A stretch of 64,000 bases of DNA from Rotaria sordida. Its lineage: Eukaryota; Rotifera; Eurotatoria; Philodinida; Philodinidae. The position numbers and the translations under genes were made by a program. A model generated the notes under the pieces. The model saw nothing but the letters and a program-made list of their open reading frames with translations, was not told where the DNA came from and searched no databases. The stretch covers positions 124,001 through 188,000 of the forward strand of contig CAJNOL010000192.1 of assembly GCA_905250125.1 (NCBI GenBank). The letters are read 5' to 3'. This document shows positions 25,228-35,239 of the stretch, piece after piece. The stretch's first letter is position 1; the number at the start of each line of letters is the position of its first letter.

Positions 25228-25896
25228 TTAAATTGTATCTTTTTTATAACAAAGAATAATATCTTCATCGGTTCCAAATGCTTTTCTTGCAAGATCAAAA
25301 TTTTCTTTTGTTGTTGTACAAAATTCATCATTTCGACCTGGATCAACATAACGAATAAAATCATTATTTTCATTTGTTATATAACCAATAACAAGTATAT
25401 AATGACCTTGATAAGATGATGAAATTTTTGAAACTAATTTATCAATTAATTGATGAAAAATTGTTGTTTTACATGTACAACATTCAAGTTTATTAGCATC
25501 AATTAAAACTAGACAAGGTGTTCGTTGTTCAATTAAATGTTTTTTTAAATCCAACCAATCTATTGAACTTAGTTTAACATTTGATGATTCCTTAATAAAT
25601 AATTTATCAACTCTTTCTCGATCTTTATCAATTAATGTTTGATAATACGGTGTATTATTATATGTTGATGAACAACCTATTGTTATTGTATATAGAATAG
25701 CATGAATATTTAATTGATGAAGTAGATGTAATAAATCAATAGTCCAGGTACTTTCATTACATTCATAAGAAGATAATAAATATTCAAATGATGATAAATC
25801 AAGATGATAATAATCAATAAGCATTCGTAAACATGTTATACCACAATCCCAATTTGATTGCTGTTTTAGGTGTTTTACCGGTAGAATGAAAGTCAT
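25228..25896 (-). CDS. GUCD1: Guanylyl cyclase domain-containing protein 1 (GUCD1-like)
   Basis: Single coding exon of 222 residues. Despite its name, the family is not a true cyclase; it has a C39/papain-like fold of uncertain activity. Matching features: HLKQQSNWDCGITCLRMLI with the Cys (C18) after WD; STWTIDLLHLLHQL; RVDKLF; DLKKHLIEQ; LVLIDANKLECCTC; SSYQGHYILVIGY with the conserved His; YVDPGR; and the C-terminal FGTDEDIILCY. Length is close to the human protein (about 240). The ATG at 25896 follows a possible 5'UTR intron (25900-25959). An upstream ATG at 26008 opens a frame that overlaps the start. The gene is divergent from the Tctex1 gene, 344 bp apart. Confidence 0.9.
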   Translation of the reverse strand: MTFILPVKHLKQQSNWDCGITCLRMLIDYYHLDLSSFEYLLSSYECNESTWTIDLLHLLHQLNIHAILYTITIGCSSTYNNTPYYQTLIDKDRERVDKLFIKESSNVKLSSIDWLDLKKHLIEQRTPCLVLIDANKLECCTCKTTIFHQLIDKLVSKISSSYQGHYILVIGYITNENNDFIRYVDPGRNDEFCTTTKENFDLARKAFGTDEDIILCYKKDTI

Positions 25897-26240
25897 TATC
25901 TGGAAAGAAAAAAGAAATAGCTACTAGCAATAAATTGAAGAACAATCGTGTTCTTTCACCTCTCATAGACAAACATTCATAGTGCTTCTCGTCGCTAGGT
26001 GCTTCCATTGTATGTCAATACACAGTGTACAATAATACGAGGAAAAAGGAGGAGAAAAAAAAATTGAGAACATTGTATGTGTGATAAGAAACAAATCAAA
26101 ATTTAAAGTAACAACCAACGATAGTAGAAAAAAAAGGAAAGAAGAAAAAAGAAAAGAAATTTGATTCTATCAAACAACATCTCCATCACTCAGGCCAACG
26201 CCACAACTGAATCGCTTAAATCATTAATATATTTGTGTCA
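25897..26240. promoter_or_regulatory. Shared promoter region between GUCD1-like and DYNLT5-like genes
   Basis: 344 bp separate two divergent start codons, so both promoters must lie here. The minus-strand side has a candidate 60-nt UTR intron (donor GTGAAAG, acceptor TTTCCAG) and an upstream ORF. No TATA box or other core element can be assigned. Confidence 0.5.
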
Positions 26241-26849
26241 ATGGCTGATCGTCGTACTAACATTCCAACTGAACCTTATGGTACAATGACTACGAAAACA
26301 ACTGCACCAACACATTCTGTACGAGATGAAATTCACGCATCAGTTACTGGTAGTGGACCATCAGCATCTATAGCAGCAGCAGCAGCAGCTGCAGCAACAA
26401 TTATTCCTGAACGTCGTCAATCAGTTTTTCGACGTTTATCAATGTCAATGGGTAGTAGAAAATCTTCAATGTTACCTTTACCTAATCAACCACGACCAAA
26501 TACATATCGTATGGAACCCGATAATGAATATCGTTTTCGTCCTTATCGTGTTCAACCTAAAGTACTTGAAATATTAATAGATCGATTAAAAGATAAAACA
26601 TATGATGAAGCAACTATAAATGAACTTGTTAAAGATATAACAAGAAATGTTCATCAATTAATGAGAAATTTTCAGTTACCACGTTATAAAATTATTGTTC
26701 AAACAGTTATTGGACAAAAATTTGGCGAGCTTTTACGTATTGCATCACGATGTTTATGGGATCCAAAAACAGATAATATGATATCAGTTAATTATGAAAC
26801 GAAAGATATGATTGCTGTTGTTACTGTTTATGCTGTATATCTTGAGTGA
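26241..26849 (+). CDS. Tctex1-domain protein, dynein light-chain relative (DYNLT5/TCTEX1D-like)
   Basis: Intronless ORF of 202 residues. Residues about 95-202 form a Tctex1 domain: FRPYRVQPKVLEILIDRL, FQLPRYKIIVQTVIGQKFGE, ASRCLWDPKTDNMIS, and the C-terminal VVTVYAVYLE. This closely resembles vertebrate TCTEX1D1 (LWDPKSD, NVYAVYFE). Members bind dynein intermediate chains or act in ciliary and cytoplasmic dynein complexes. The N-terminal about 90 residues are disordered, with a nine-Ala run from a GCA repeat and a basic Ser-rich patch. The start is ATG 26241; the frame opens 6 bp earlier only with GTG. The exact paralogue (DYNLT4, DYNLT5 or another) cannot be fixed by eye. A (TA)n tract follows the stop. 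Confidence 0.88.
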   Translation: MADRRTNIPTEPYGTMTTKTTAPTHSVRDEIHASVTGSGPSASIAAAAAAAATIIPERRQSVFRRLSMSMGSRKSSMLPLPNQPRPNTYRMEPDNEYRFRPYRVQPKVLEILIDRLKDKTYDEATINELVKDITRNVHQLMRNFQLPRYKIIVQTVIGQKFGELLRIASRCLWDPKTDNMISVNYETKDMIAVVTVYAVYLE

Positions 26850-27276
26850 CTGATTAATATATATATATATATATATGTAGGAAACCTATTCTATGGTTTA
26901 TTTTATTTGACCATTCAGAAATAAATATTCAATGAGGTCGCTCATGGCTTTAGCGAAAATCATTTGCCTTTTTGTTTTCTTTTTTTTTTGCTTAACTTCA
27001 ATCTCTCTTGTAATAAATTCTATTCAGAATAGATTATATTTATTTCATATGGAAAGATATGAGATGAAGTACTTTTGAGAGTATTATAGACAAAACCAAA
27101 CATATCATTTTATGACTAGACTTTATTGCGTTGAAAACTAAAATTAGATATAATTGACAAGGCAAAAGTCTTGTCTTAGTAATTGAATATCTAGACTATT
27201 ATCTATAAATAGAAGGACAAAATTATTATAGACTAACATTAATATAAAATAGTTAGTTCTGACATAGACATAAAAC
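26850..27276. other. Intergenic, (TA)n tract
   Basis: Begins with an (AT)n microsatellite at about 26857-26876. The rest is AT-rich spacer, probably holding the 3' UTR of the Tctex1 gene and the promoter of the cysteine-rich gene. Confidence 0.5.
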
Positions 27277-27573
27277 ATGCAATTGTCGATTTTGATCAGT
27301 ATGGGTTTTATTTTGTTGATGATGATAATATGTGTGAATAGTTATGGGTGAATATGTCTATAATATTCATTTCTCAATCGAGTACAATTTTCTGTTTCTT
27401 TTTTTGTTTTTAGAGAAGCTAATTGTATATGTAGAAATTCTTCAAAATGGACTAGAGATTGTTGTGGTTCTACTGGTGGATATTTTATTTATCGTAAATG
27501 TTACAATACATTCGGTTTGTCTTTTATTCAATGTTGTCAATATATTGGATTACGTGGAGCTTGTGTCGGTTAA
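27277..27573 (+). CDS. Small secreted protein with eight cysteines
   Basis: Two exons, 27277-27347 and 27414-27573, joined through a 66-bp GT-AG intron to 76 residues. The signal peptide is MQLSILISMGFILLMMIICV with cleavage probably near SYG. The mature part NCICRNSSKWTRDCC continues with spacing C-x-C-x9-CC-x11-C-x10-CC-x8-C, giving eight cysteines and so up to four disulfides. Such small secreted cysteine-rich proteins are often defence, matrix or signalling peptides, but no family is recognised here. It shares its CxCRN start and terminal C-x8-C with 23115-23431. Confidence 0.65.
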
Positions 27574-28315
27574 ATGAAAAATGATTTTTTTTTCTATCTA
27601 AGGATATCATGAATATGTATTTTTCTTTTTGTTCTTAAAATAAAATCCTTTTAGATTGTTTATTTTTACTGTTTGAATTGTTCTATTAATAAAAAAATAA
27701 AACTTTTTCAACGATTCTTCGTTCTTTAAAATCCTGTTAAATGATAAGTTATCATTAATAATTATTTTCATAATAGTTTAATTTATATTTCATACATGAT
27801 ATAGTTTGAATATGATTTAATCTGTAGATTTTTAATCGTATGATTTTTCTCATATATAAATACTTACACGAAAATAAAATATTTATATAATCTTCTACTT
27901 TAGTCAGTATATTTCATATGCAAAACGGATTTAAACAAGTGTAATAATACTACAGAATCATTCATTCTATTCGATAGTAAATATGAAAAAAATAGGCTTA
28001 TGAGAAAGAAAGAGATAGCTATCCTGATGTAAGAATTATGGTATTTTCTAGAACAAATACTGCTCAAGATTATGAATATAAACTCTACTTAGTTTTTTGA
28101 AATCGAATAAAACGAACGATTCTATAGAAATGTGAAAGTTTTTATCTATGTTCACTTCATTTGTCAGTGTCGACTATTTTAATTTTTATCGCAGGTTTTA
28201 AATATGTGAGAAAATAGTCTTATATTCATATCTACTCTTTTATTAATTCAATTACATTCTATAATATTGTTGGATTTCTTAAGAAAAATGGCAACCACCA
28301 TTTGTTGAATAACTT
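27574..28315. other. Intergenic, no gene seen
   Basis: AT-rich spacer with A/T runs between the secreted-protein gene and the decayed gene. No motif was found. Confidence 0.5.
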
Positions 28316-28780
28316 TTAACTAATATGAACTAAACACACATAGCTATCATTGAGGTCGACTGTTGATGAACGGTAAAGCGACTGAAAGTATTACATTGAT
28401 GGCAATTGTCCGTAAGATGACCATATGAGTTCAATGTTTGATTCTAACGGAGGACATAACGCATTATCGAATCAATCTGCATCCGCAGGTTCTGTGATAT
28501 TCACATATTTTAAGTTTGGATTGCATTCTTTATAATGAGCTCTCCATTACAAACCAATATCTCGAGTTGTACATAAGTAATTATCATTCCAAGATGAAGA
28601 CATTTCAAACATGCGAACACACCACCAACCGTTTATACGAGAAATCGAGTTAAACTGGAATTAGAGTGGAAAATTGTGTGTGTTCACTTTTCTATCAAAG
28701 ACGGATACGGCTTCAAGTAATCCATTGCTTATTAATTTAGCTACTTCCATTATATCTGAATTTCCACGCGAAAAAGTTAA
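28316..28780 (-). pseudogene. Decayed gene with W-x-D-N-[YA]-L-C repeats
   Basis: On the minus strand one frame keeps protein-like sequence from about 28780 to a stop at 28316-28318 but is broken by at least four internal stops. Readable pieces in order: FSRGNSDIMEVAKLISNGLL, SVFDRKVNTHNFPL, stop, RINGWWCVRMFEMS, SSSWNDNYLCTTRDIGL, stop, KECNPNLKYVNITEPADAD, stop, FDNALCPPLESNIELIWSSYG, stop. Two repeats of about 40 residues (NDNYLC..RDIGL and FDNALC..NIELIW) can be aligned. No splice sites rescue the stops. It reads as a formerly coding extracellular-type repeat protein, but I cannot name the family. Confidence 0.55.
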
Positions 28781-30735
28781 GTGAAAAATTTCCAGTAAAC
28801 ATAAAAAGAATATCATTCGGAGGATACTCGTGATGATCTATTTAATTGAGAAAGATGCGAGCAAAAAAATGAGTGCAAAGTCATAGTCAAATTCCTCAAC
28901 GTTGCCAAGTTCGGCTGTCAAATTGTAACTATATTTATACTCAGCTGTTTGATTATACTCTAGTGTAGCTGACGTGTATAAATTAGCGTTAACAGTAGTT
29001 TATTATTTTTAATCTACTGGAAAACAAAATCCGAACAAACAGAATAGTCGTCAATTGATCAAGTATTCTACATTAAAATCTTCATGTAAGTATGATTCTG
29101 TAAATAATACTACAAGTATTCAATGCTTAATTTTTGAAAGTTTGGACCAATTCAAATTGAATATTATAGTATCGAACATTATAAATCATCCCTATTTCGT
29201 ATAATAGGATTGGTAATAAATATTTCAGTACAAAGTGAACTCCAAGTCTTCCCAAATTCCAGGATAGACATATCGATATATCTATATTCATTTGAATAAT
29301 TTATTATTCGAGAGAGTTTTCGTAAGGAAAATCACCTTATGGATTTACATCACTCCACTCGAAAATTATAAATTTCAACTTCCCTATACCATCCTATAAA
29401 TTCATGTTTTTGAAGATTTACTGGTAAAAATATGAGATGCATTGAATGAGTCTATGAGGAGTTATAAACGAAATATTGTCAAGACTTAAGCCTTTTCCTG
29501 TGAATTTTCGCTAAATTTGGTAGGTTTTTGTATTTCTTAATTTTCTCAGCATGAATTCATCAGTTTGCGGCGGAGTACGTCTCAAAACATAAAAGAAAAA
29601 CTTCTAGCAAGACTAGTTTTTGTTATGTTCTGTGGATGATCTATCATAAATTACACAGTATTATATTTGACTTATTGCATTGTCACGTTTCTGGGATATT
29701 TTAAAGAAACATACCAAGCTTATTTTCTGAAAGTTCGTTGAAAACTGCAGTGATTTGAATAGAAAATATCGAGAAAAAGATGCGTGAAAATTTTTGAAAA
29801 GGTCATTACAAGACAATTTAGAACTTAAAAGACTCATGCTCATATCTTGAGACATTAACATACAAAATATAACCATTTTAAACTGATTTAACAAATGCCG
29901 AGTGAGTCATACTCTCAGAACTTTAAAACAAATAGTTGTACCAGGCCGAATTGACCAGTCTAATCGTATTGTAGTCATATTTAGAAGATTTCAATACATA
30001 ATTTTGTAGAACTCATTAAGAGTTATAAGATGTAATATTTGGGTTTCGATTTAGAGTGAAAAATCAATGATATATGCAATAAGGAAAGGATTTTTTTCCT
30101 TGAACAACTTATACCTACATGCGAAAATCACAAAAAGTCGAATCTATCTATCTCTCTAAAGTGTTATCTGAACATGTTGAAAATTTGATTACAGTCACAA
30201 TTTCTACTGATCTTTTTACTATCAAGTTCAGAATTTCAAAATACTATCGTCAAGTAGAAAATGTTTTCTAAATGTTCTTGAAAACTCATAATCTCATGTA
30301 TGAAATTTAGCGACTCTCATTGTTAGATATCGTCGTACATGTGAACTTTATAACCATTCTGAAATTTTCAGCCTACCTGGCTGAGCTAGAATAATAAGAT
30401 ATTCAAGTTTCAAAGATCTATAAATCATATGTAGAAAATTAAATAAATAATTCTCTTCTATTTTTGTAAGAATCTCTCGTTTACTAATTATGTTCTTTAA
30501 CTGGTTAAAATTTATTCTTGATTCATAATATACTTAATTTTTCTTTTTAAATGAATTTCATATGTATATATTTCTTTTGATTTTTGATCTTTTCCATAAA
30601 AATAAAAATAATAAACAAGGGTATATAACTCATTAAAGTAATATATATAAATATATATATATATTTATAATTATAAGGACAAGGTGAAAAACAAAAAATA
30701 AACAAAATTTTTATAAACTGATCTATATTAATAAA
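28781..30735. other. Intergenic, no gene seen
   Basis: About 2 kb of AT-rich DNA upstream of the decayed gene and downstream of calcineurin. The frame at 29661-29894 has no motif. The 3' UTR of the calcineurin gene (minus strand) must lie just below 30736. Confidence 0.5.
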
Positions 30736-33700
30736 TCATTTTTTTGTTGTTGTTGTTGGTTTACCATTAATAGTCTTTTTTAAATCAACACCAGTTGTTG
30801 ATTTTGGTGTACCAGCAAAACTTTCACGTCTCATTTTAACAAGACCTTGTGTTGTACCACCCATAATTGTTTTTGATGGTATTTCTTTTTTAATTGATTG
30901 TTGTGTTATTTGATTAGATATTGATGTACGTTTCATACGTTCAGCAATATTTGAACTAACAATTGAATTTGATGATTTAGGTGGTGGCATACGTTCATTA
31001 ACTTTATCAAGTATTTTAACTGTTGAAAAACGTTCTTTATTTGAAACATTTGTATCTCGAAGTTTATTTGCAGCAACTTCTGCTTCAGTTTTAACATTAT
31101 CATTATTATTTAATTCTGTTAAACTAGTTGATGGTGTTAAACCACGTAATGTAACAACATTTTCACTTAATTCACGTAATGATTGATAAGCTTTAGCTAC
31201 TTTACCTAATGCACGTATTTTTGAACGAATTTGTTCTTTACGTTGTTCACGATTATTACGTTCAATTAATGAATCGATATGTGCATCATGTTCAGCTAAT
31301 TCTTCATCTGTACATATATTAAGAATATTTAAAAGTACATCAATTATTTTTTCACCAACGAATGGTAATGACCATGAAAATACATCCATAAAATTTGGTA
31401 ACCAATATGGATGTGGTGAACAATTAAATTGTCGAATATTAACAACATTATTTTCATATTTCATAATAGCTGCTTTATTTTGATAAACATCTAAATAATT
31501 TGGTGCTGAAAAAATTGTTATTAATGATGGAAAACCAGTTTCAGCTGATTTTTTATACATTCGATAACCAACATCTTGTGCTTCATGAGCACGAATTACT
31601 GATAATATCTGATTATTTATTAAAAATTCATTAACAGCAGCATATGTATAAAAATAAGAACATCCACGTGTTGTATTTGGTAAAAATAAATGTTCACTAT
31701 ATGATGGAATTGTTTGTGATGAATCATTATTACTAGTATGACGTTTTGATGTTGATGATGAAGTTTCTTTTTCATTTCCATAATCTTCAACTGGATCAGA
31801 CCAAAGAAGATCACACATTGGACCATATGGTGGAGGTTCATGAAATCGATCTAACTAAAGAAAAAAAATAAATAAAATTCATATAATCATTCAATTATTT
31901 AAATTTAATTTCAACTGTTGATTTTTAATTTTCATTTCTTTTATTATTTATTTAAAGATTTTGTAATAACTAATAAAAAATAAAACATATATATTAATGC
32001 GACTTAGAATTAAAATATATAATTGTAAAAAACAAAACCTTAATGAATAATATTTTAATTTATTCAATCAAATAAATAACACTTTGATATAATTGAGTGA
32101 TAATGTCAATATAAATAATTAAAAAATATTCCATAACATCGGAACATTATTCTATTTATAGTAGACATAGTTCGTCTAACACACAAAATCGATGAGAATT
32201 ATTTTCTTGAAAAATAAAAATAAATAACATCCATTACTTAAATCTATTCAGGACAGACAAAATGAAATATTCAATTATTTTCTACCTTGATAAGTAGAAA
32301 TCAAGAACTCTTAAGCAGATAACAATCATATTATTTTTTCCATCCTTAAGGAGAAATAAGATAGAATAAACACATATACATATAACTAAAGGCATTATTC
32401 AACAAGACAGTCATTTATGACTGTTAAGATATATGTTTATATTCTTTTCGTTTCATTACCTTCTTGAAATATATGATTCTGTATGGGTTAAAGTATTTCT
32501 CCATAAATGGAAACTATTTCCTAATTGACTAATCTTATTATCTACTGCTGTGTATGTAGACAATGAAGTTTTTTTCAAGCATCAAAATATGATTAATTGA
32601 CATCGGACATACAGGATAGTTCTTAAGTTACTCGACACTTGTATTGCGAATAATTGTTGATAGGAACAAGATATAGACCTGCGGTTTTCACCATTAGAAA
32701 GAGCGATGTTCGGACCATCGATTCATATAATATTCACCAGGGCGAAAGATACGTTTTCATAGAAACTTTTCAATTAATATTCTTTTTTTTTTGTGTATGT
32801 TCATAGATTTTCACATTAATCCCACCTCAAATTACACCAAAATATAGGTCAAATCATACATTTTTCGCTATAAAATTATTACTATTTTTCGAAGGTTCAC
32901 TTGAGAAAAGAGGTTGATGGAATAATGCATAAAGTGGTAATTTTATAGAGAATAATGGGTGATTTGAGCTACATTTTGGTGTAATTTTAGACGAGATTAA
33001 TGTGAAAATACACAAAAAAAAGAATGTCAATTGAAAAGTTTCTATGAAAAAAAAAGCGCCTTTCGTCTTAGTGAATATTATATAGATCGATAGTCCGAAC
33101 ATCGCTCTTTCGATTGGTGAAAGCCGCAGGTCTATATCTTGTTCCTATCAAAAGTTATTCGCCATACAAGAGCGTCGGGTGACTTATGGGGACCACCCTG
33201 TATATGTATAGAGAATTTTACTGCTTACAACGTAACTATCGCAGTATGATTTTTGCATTAATCGTAATCAGTGATTATTCGAAGCAGGCAACATTCGAAA
33301 AATGTCGTGAATTTCTGAAAAAAAAATGTAAGTTTAGCTCTGTTGGGAAAAAATATAGACTTTCCATGATTGGAAAGGGTATTATATTTCCGTTTCCGGG
33401 TCAGTGTATCATTGCTTATAATAGTCGATTAAACTAGAAAACAAGACAATTATTCGACAATATGTTGAATTAATTGATTTTGATTTAAAATTTTACTCAT
33501 AACTAGATTTTTTCTAGTCTCTCTCTCTCTCTCCCTCCAAACATTGATCAATAGTTGCATCTTCTCATTATATACCATCGTTTTAGACTCATCAATATCT
33601 TTCACAGAAAAACTATCTGTTTACTTTTCTGACAGATACTTTACTACAAATTGGAACTCTAGTAACATTATCATAATTAGGAAAATAAGATGTCCAAGTC

Positions 33701-35239
33701 CAATCAATTTTTCAATTTTTTTTTCTTATTCTTATCAACATCTATTTATAGGAAATAATAATATATGAGATAGTTGAAGTGCTTTTACTCTAGTTATCTG
33801 TTAATCTTATCAATCAAAAAACAAAAAAATATTTTCATAAGCTCGACAATACAAAATTTGTACTCAACATAGAAAAATTCGTTATTAATATTTATTCTAA
33901 AAAACAAAGTTTATTCTATTGAATAGATTAATTTCAAATTACCTTTCGTATATCATTTAATGTATAAATCTCTGGTGAAAGTCCTCCATGTACACATAAA
34001 AATTGTTTATTCATTAATGCAGCTAATGGTAGACAATCAAAAGCGAGCATAGAAGATTCATAAACTTGTTCTGTATATTTAACAAAACATTCTTGTTTAA
34101 AACTAAATATAACCGAAAAAAAAAAATTCAATGAAAAGAAAAACAAGAAAAATTTTCTTACGTAAAATAATCTGTTAAATGTCGACATTCATGATTTCCT
34201 CGAAGTAAAAAAAATGTCTTCGGATAATGAATTTTTAATGACCATAAATAAAGAACACTAAATTGAAAGAAAAAGAAAAAATAAGAATTTTAAAAAACTA
34301 AAAAGAAAAAAAAATTTCAAACCATTCGATTCCAAAATATCCTCGATCAACATAATCACCAAGAAATAAATACCGAGTAGTAGCTGGAGAACCTCCAACT
34401 TCAAATAATCTATGAATAAGAAGAAAAAAAACGACAATTAATTTGTATAATTCTATTGAAGTTTACTTGATTAAATCATAAAATTGTCCATGAATATCAC
34501 CACATATTGTCAATGGTGCTTCAATATCAAGCATTGTCGGTTCATCACGTAAAATCGTAGCACCTTAATGAACAAATAATATAGGAAAAACAAAACTTAT
34601 CATTATGATTGTTGACAAACATATCTGTTTTTTTCTTATATGGATGATGGACAAATGTCATGTTGCAAAAAAAAGAACGTTGATTTATGAAAGCGTTGAT
34701 TTCATATCAATAATCAACAAATTAGTTAGTCAATTATGAAGCTTCTAGTGACCTTTGTAATGAAAGAAAAGAAAATAACTGAACTTGTGTTTGTCTATTC
34801 GTATCATTTGTTTACTTGTTTTTAATTAAAATCTTATCTTAATAAGAAATACATAAACTTTGATTAGAGTCTATTTGTAATTATAGAAGTTCTTCTCTAT
34901 TTCTTATTCTATCACAGCAATAATTTGGTGACAACTGTCATACAATTTGAGATAAGGAAAAGAAAAAAGAGCAAATTTTTTTTTTTTTTTACCAGCTTCG
35001 ATTATTCGAATAGCAGCTTGTTCAGTAAGACGACCTTCGAGTAAAAGATGTTGTTTAAGAATATCTAAATTAGGTTTGTCATCTGGATCGGATCCATCAG
35101 TATAAATATCTTCAATATCAAGACGATGTTTGGGTGGTTGTGGAACTGTTTTACAATTTCTGTCTCTTGTACTATATTTCGGAGTTGATGATGATGATAA
35201 CGCTGAGGGAGCGTCACAGGTTTTATCACTACTGGTCAT
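30736..35239 (-). CDS. PPP3C: Calcineurin catalytic subunit A (Ser/Thr phosphatase 2B)
   Basis: Ca2+/calmodulin-activated phosphatase. Minus-strand exons: 34993-35239, 34467-34563, 34323-34409, 34162-34257, 33943-34102, 30736-31854, all in phase, giving 601 residues (human isoforms about 510-525). Metal and catalytic motifs: GDIHG (104-108), GDYVDRG (132-138), RGNHE (163-167), [22 protein letters not shown]. The Phe-rich B-subunit helix ([20 protein letters not shown]), calmodulin-binding segment ([20 protein letters not shown]), TLRGLTP and autoinhibitory NERMPPP are all present. Differences: about 20 extra Ser/Thr/Asn residues between FGNEK and TRGCSYFY, and a longer basic Ser/Thr-rich tail ending in Thr and Lys runs. 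Intron 5 (2088 bp) holds a large foldback element; the others are short apart from a 429-bp intron 1. Confidence 0.95.
32612..33200. mobile_element. Near-complete palindromic MITE in calcineurin intron 5
   Basis: About 589 bp that is almost entirely an inverted repeat. The left arm starts CAGGATAGTTCTTAAGTTAC; the right arm reverse complement starts CAGGGTGGTCCCCATAAGTC. Pairing continues with high identity through TTGATAGGAACAAGATATAG, AAGAGCGATGTTCGGAC, CATAGAAACTTTTCAATTGA-like and ATTACACCAAAATxTAG blocks, close to the centre. TA flanks both ends. The element is Tc1/mariner-like in its termini. Its subterminal module is shared with the TAA-flanked element at 22283. Confidence 0.85.
33519..33533. 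repeat. (CT)n microsatellite
   Basis: A run of TCTCTCTCTCTCTC followed by CCTCC, inside calcineurin intron 5. It has no other content. Confidence 0.8.

Noticed and set aside
32854-33102. 82-codon minus-strand ORF
   Set aside because: It lies inside the palindromic element at 32612-33200.
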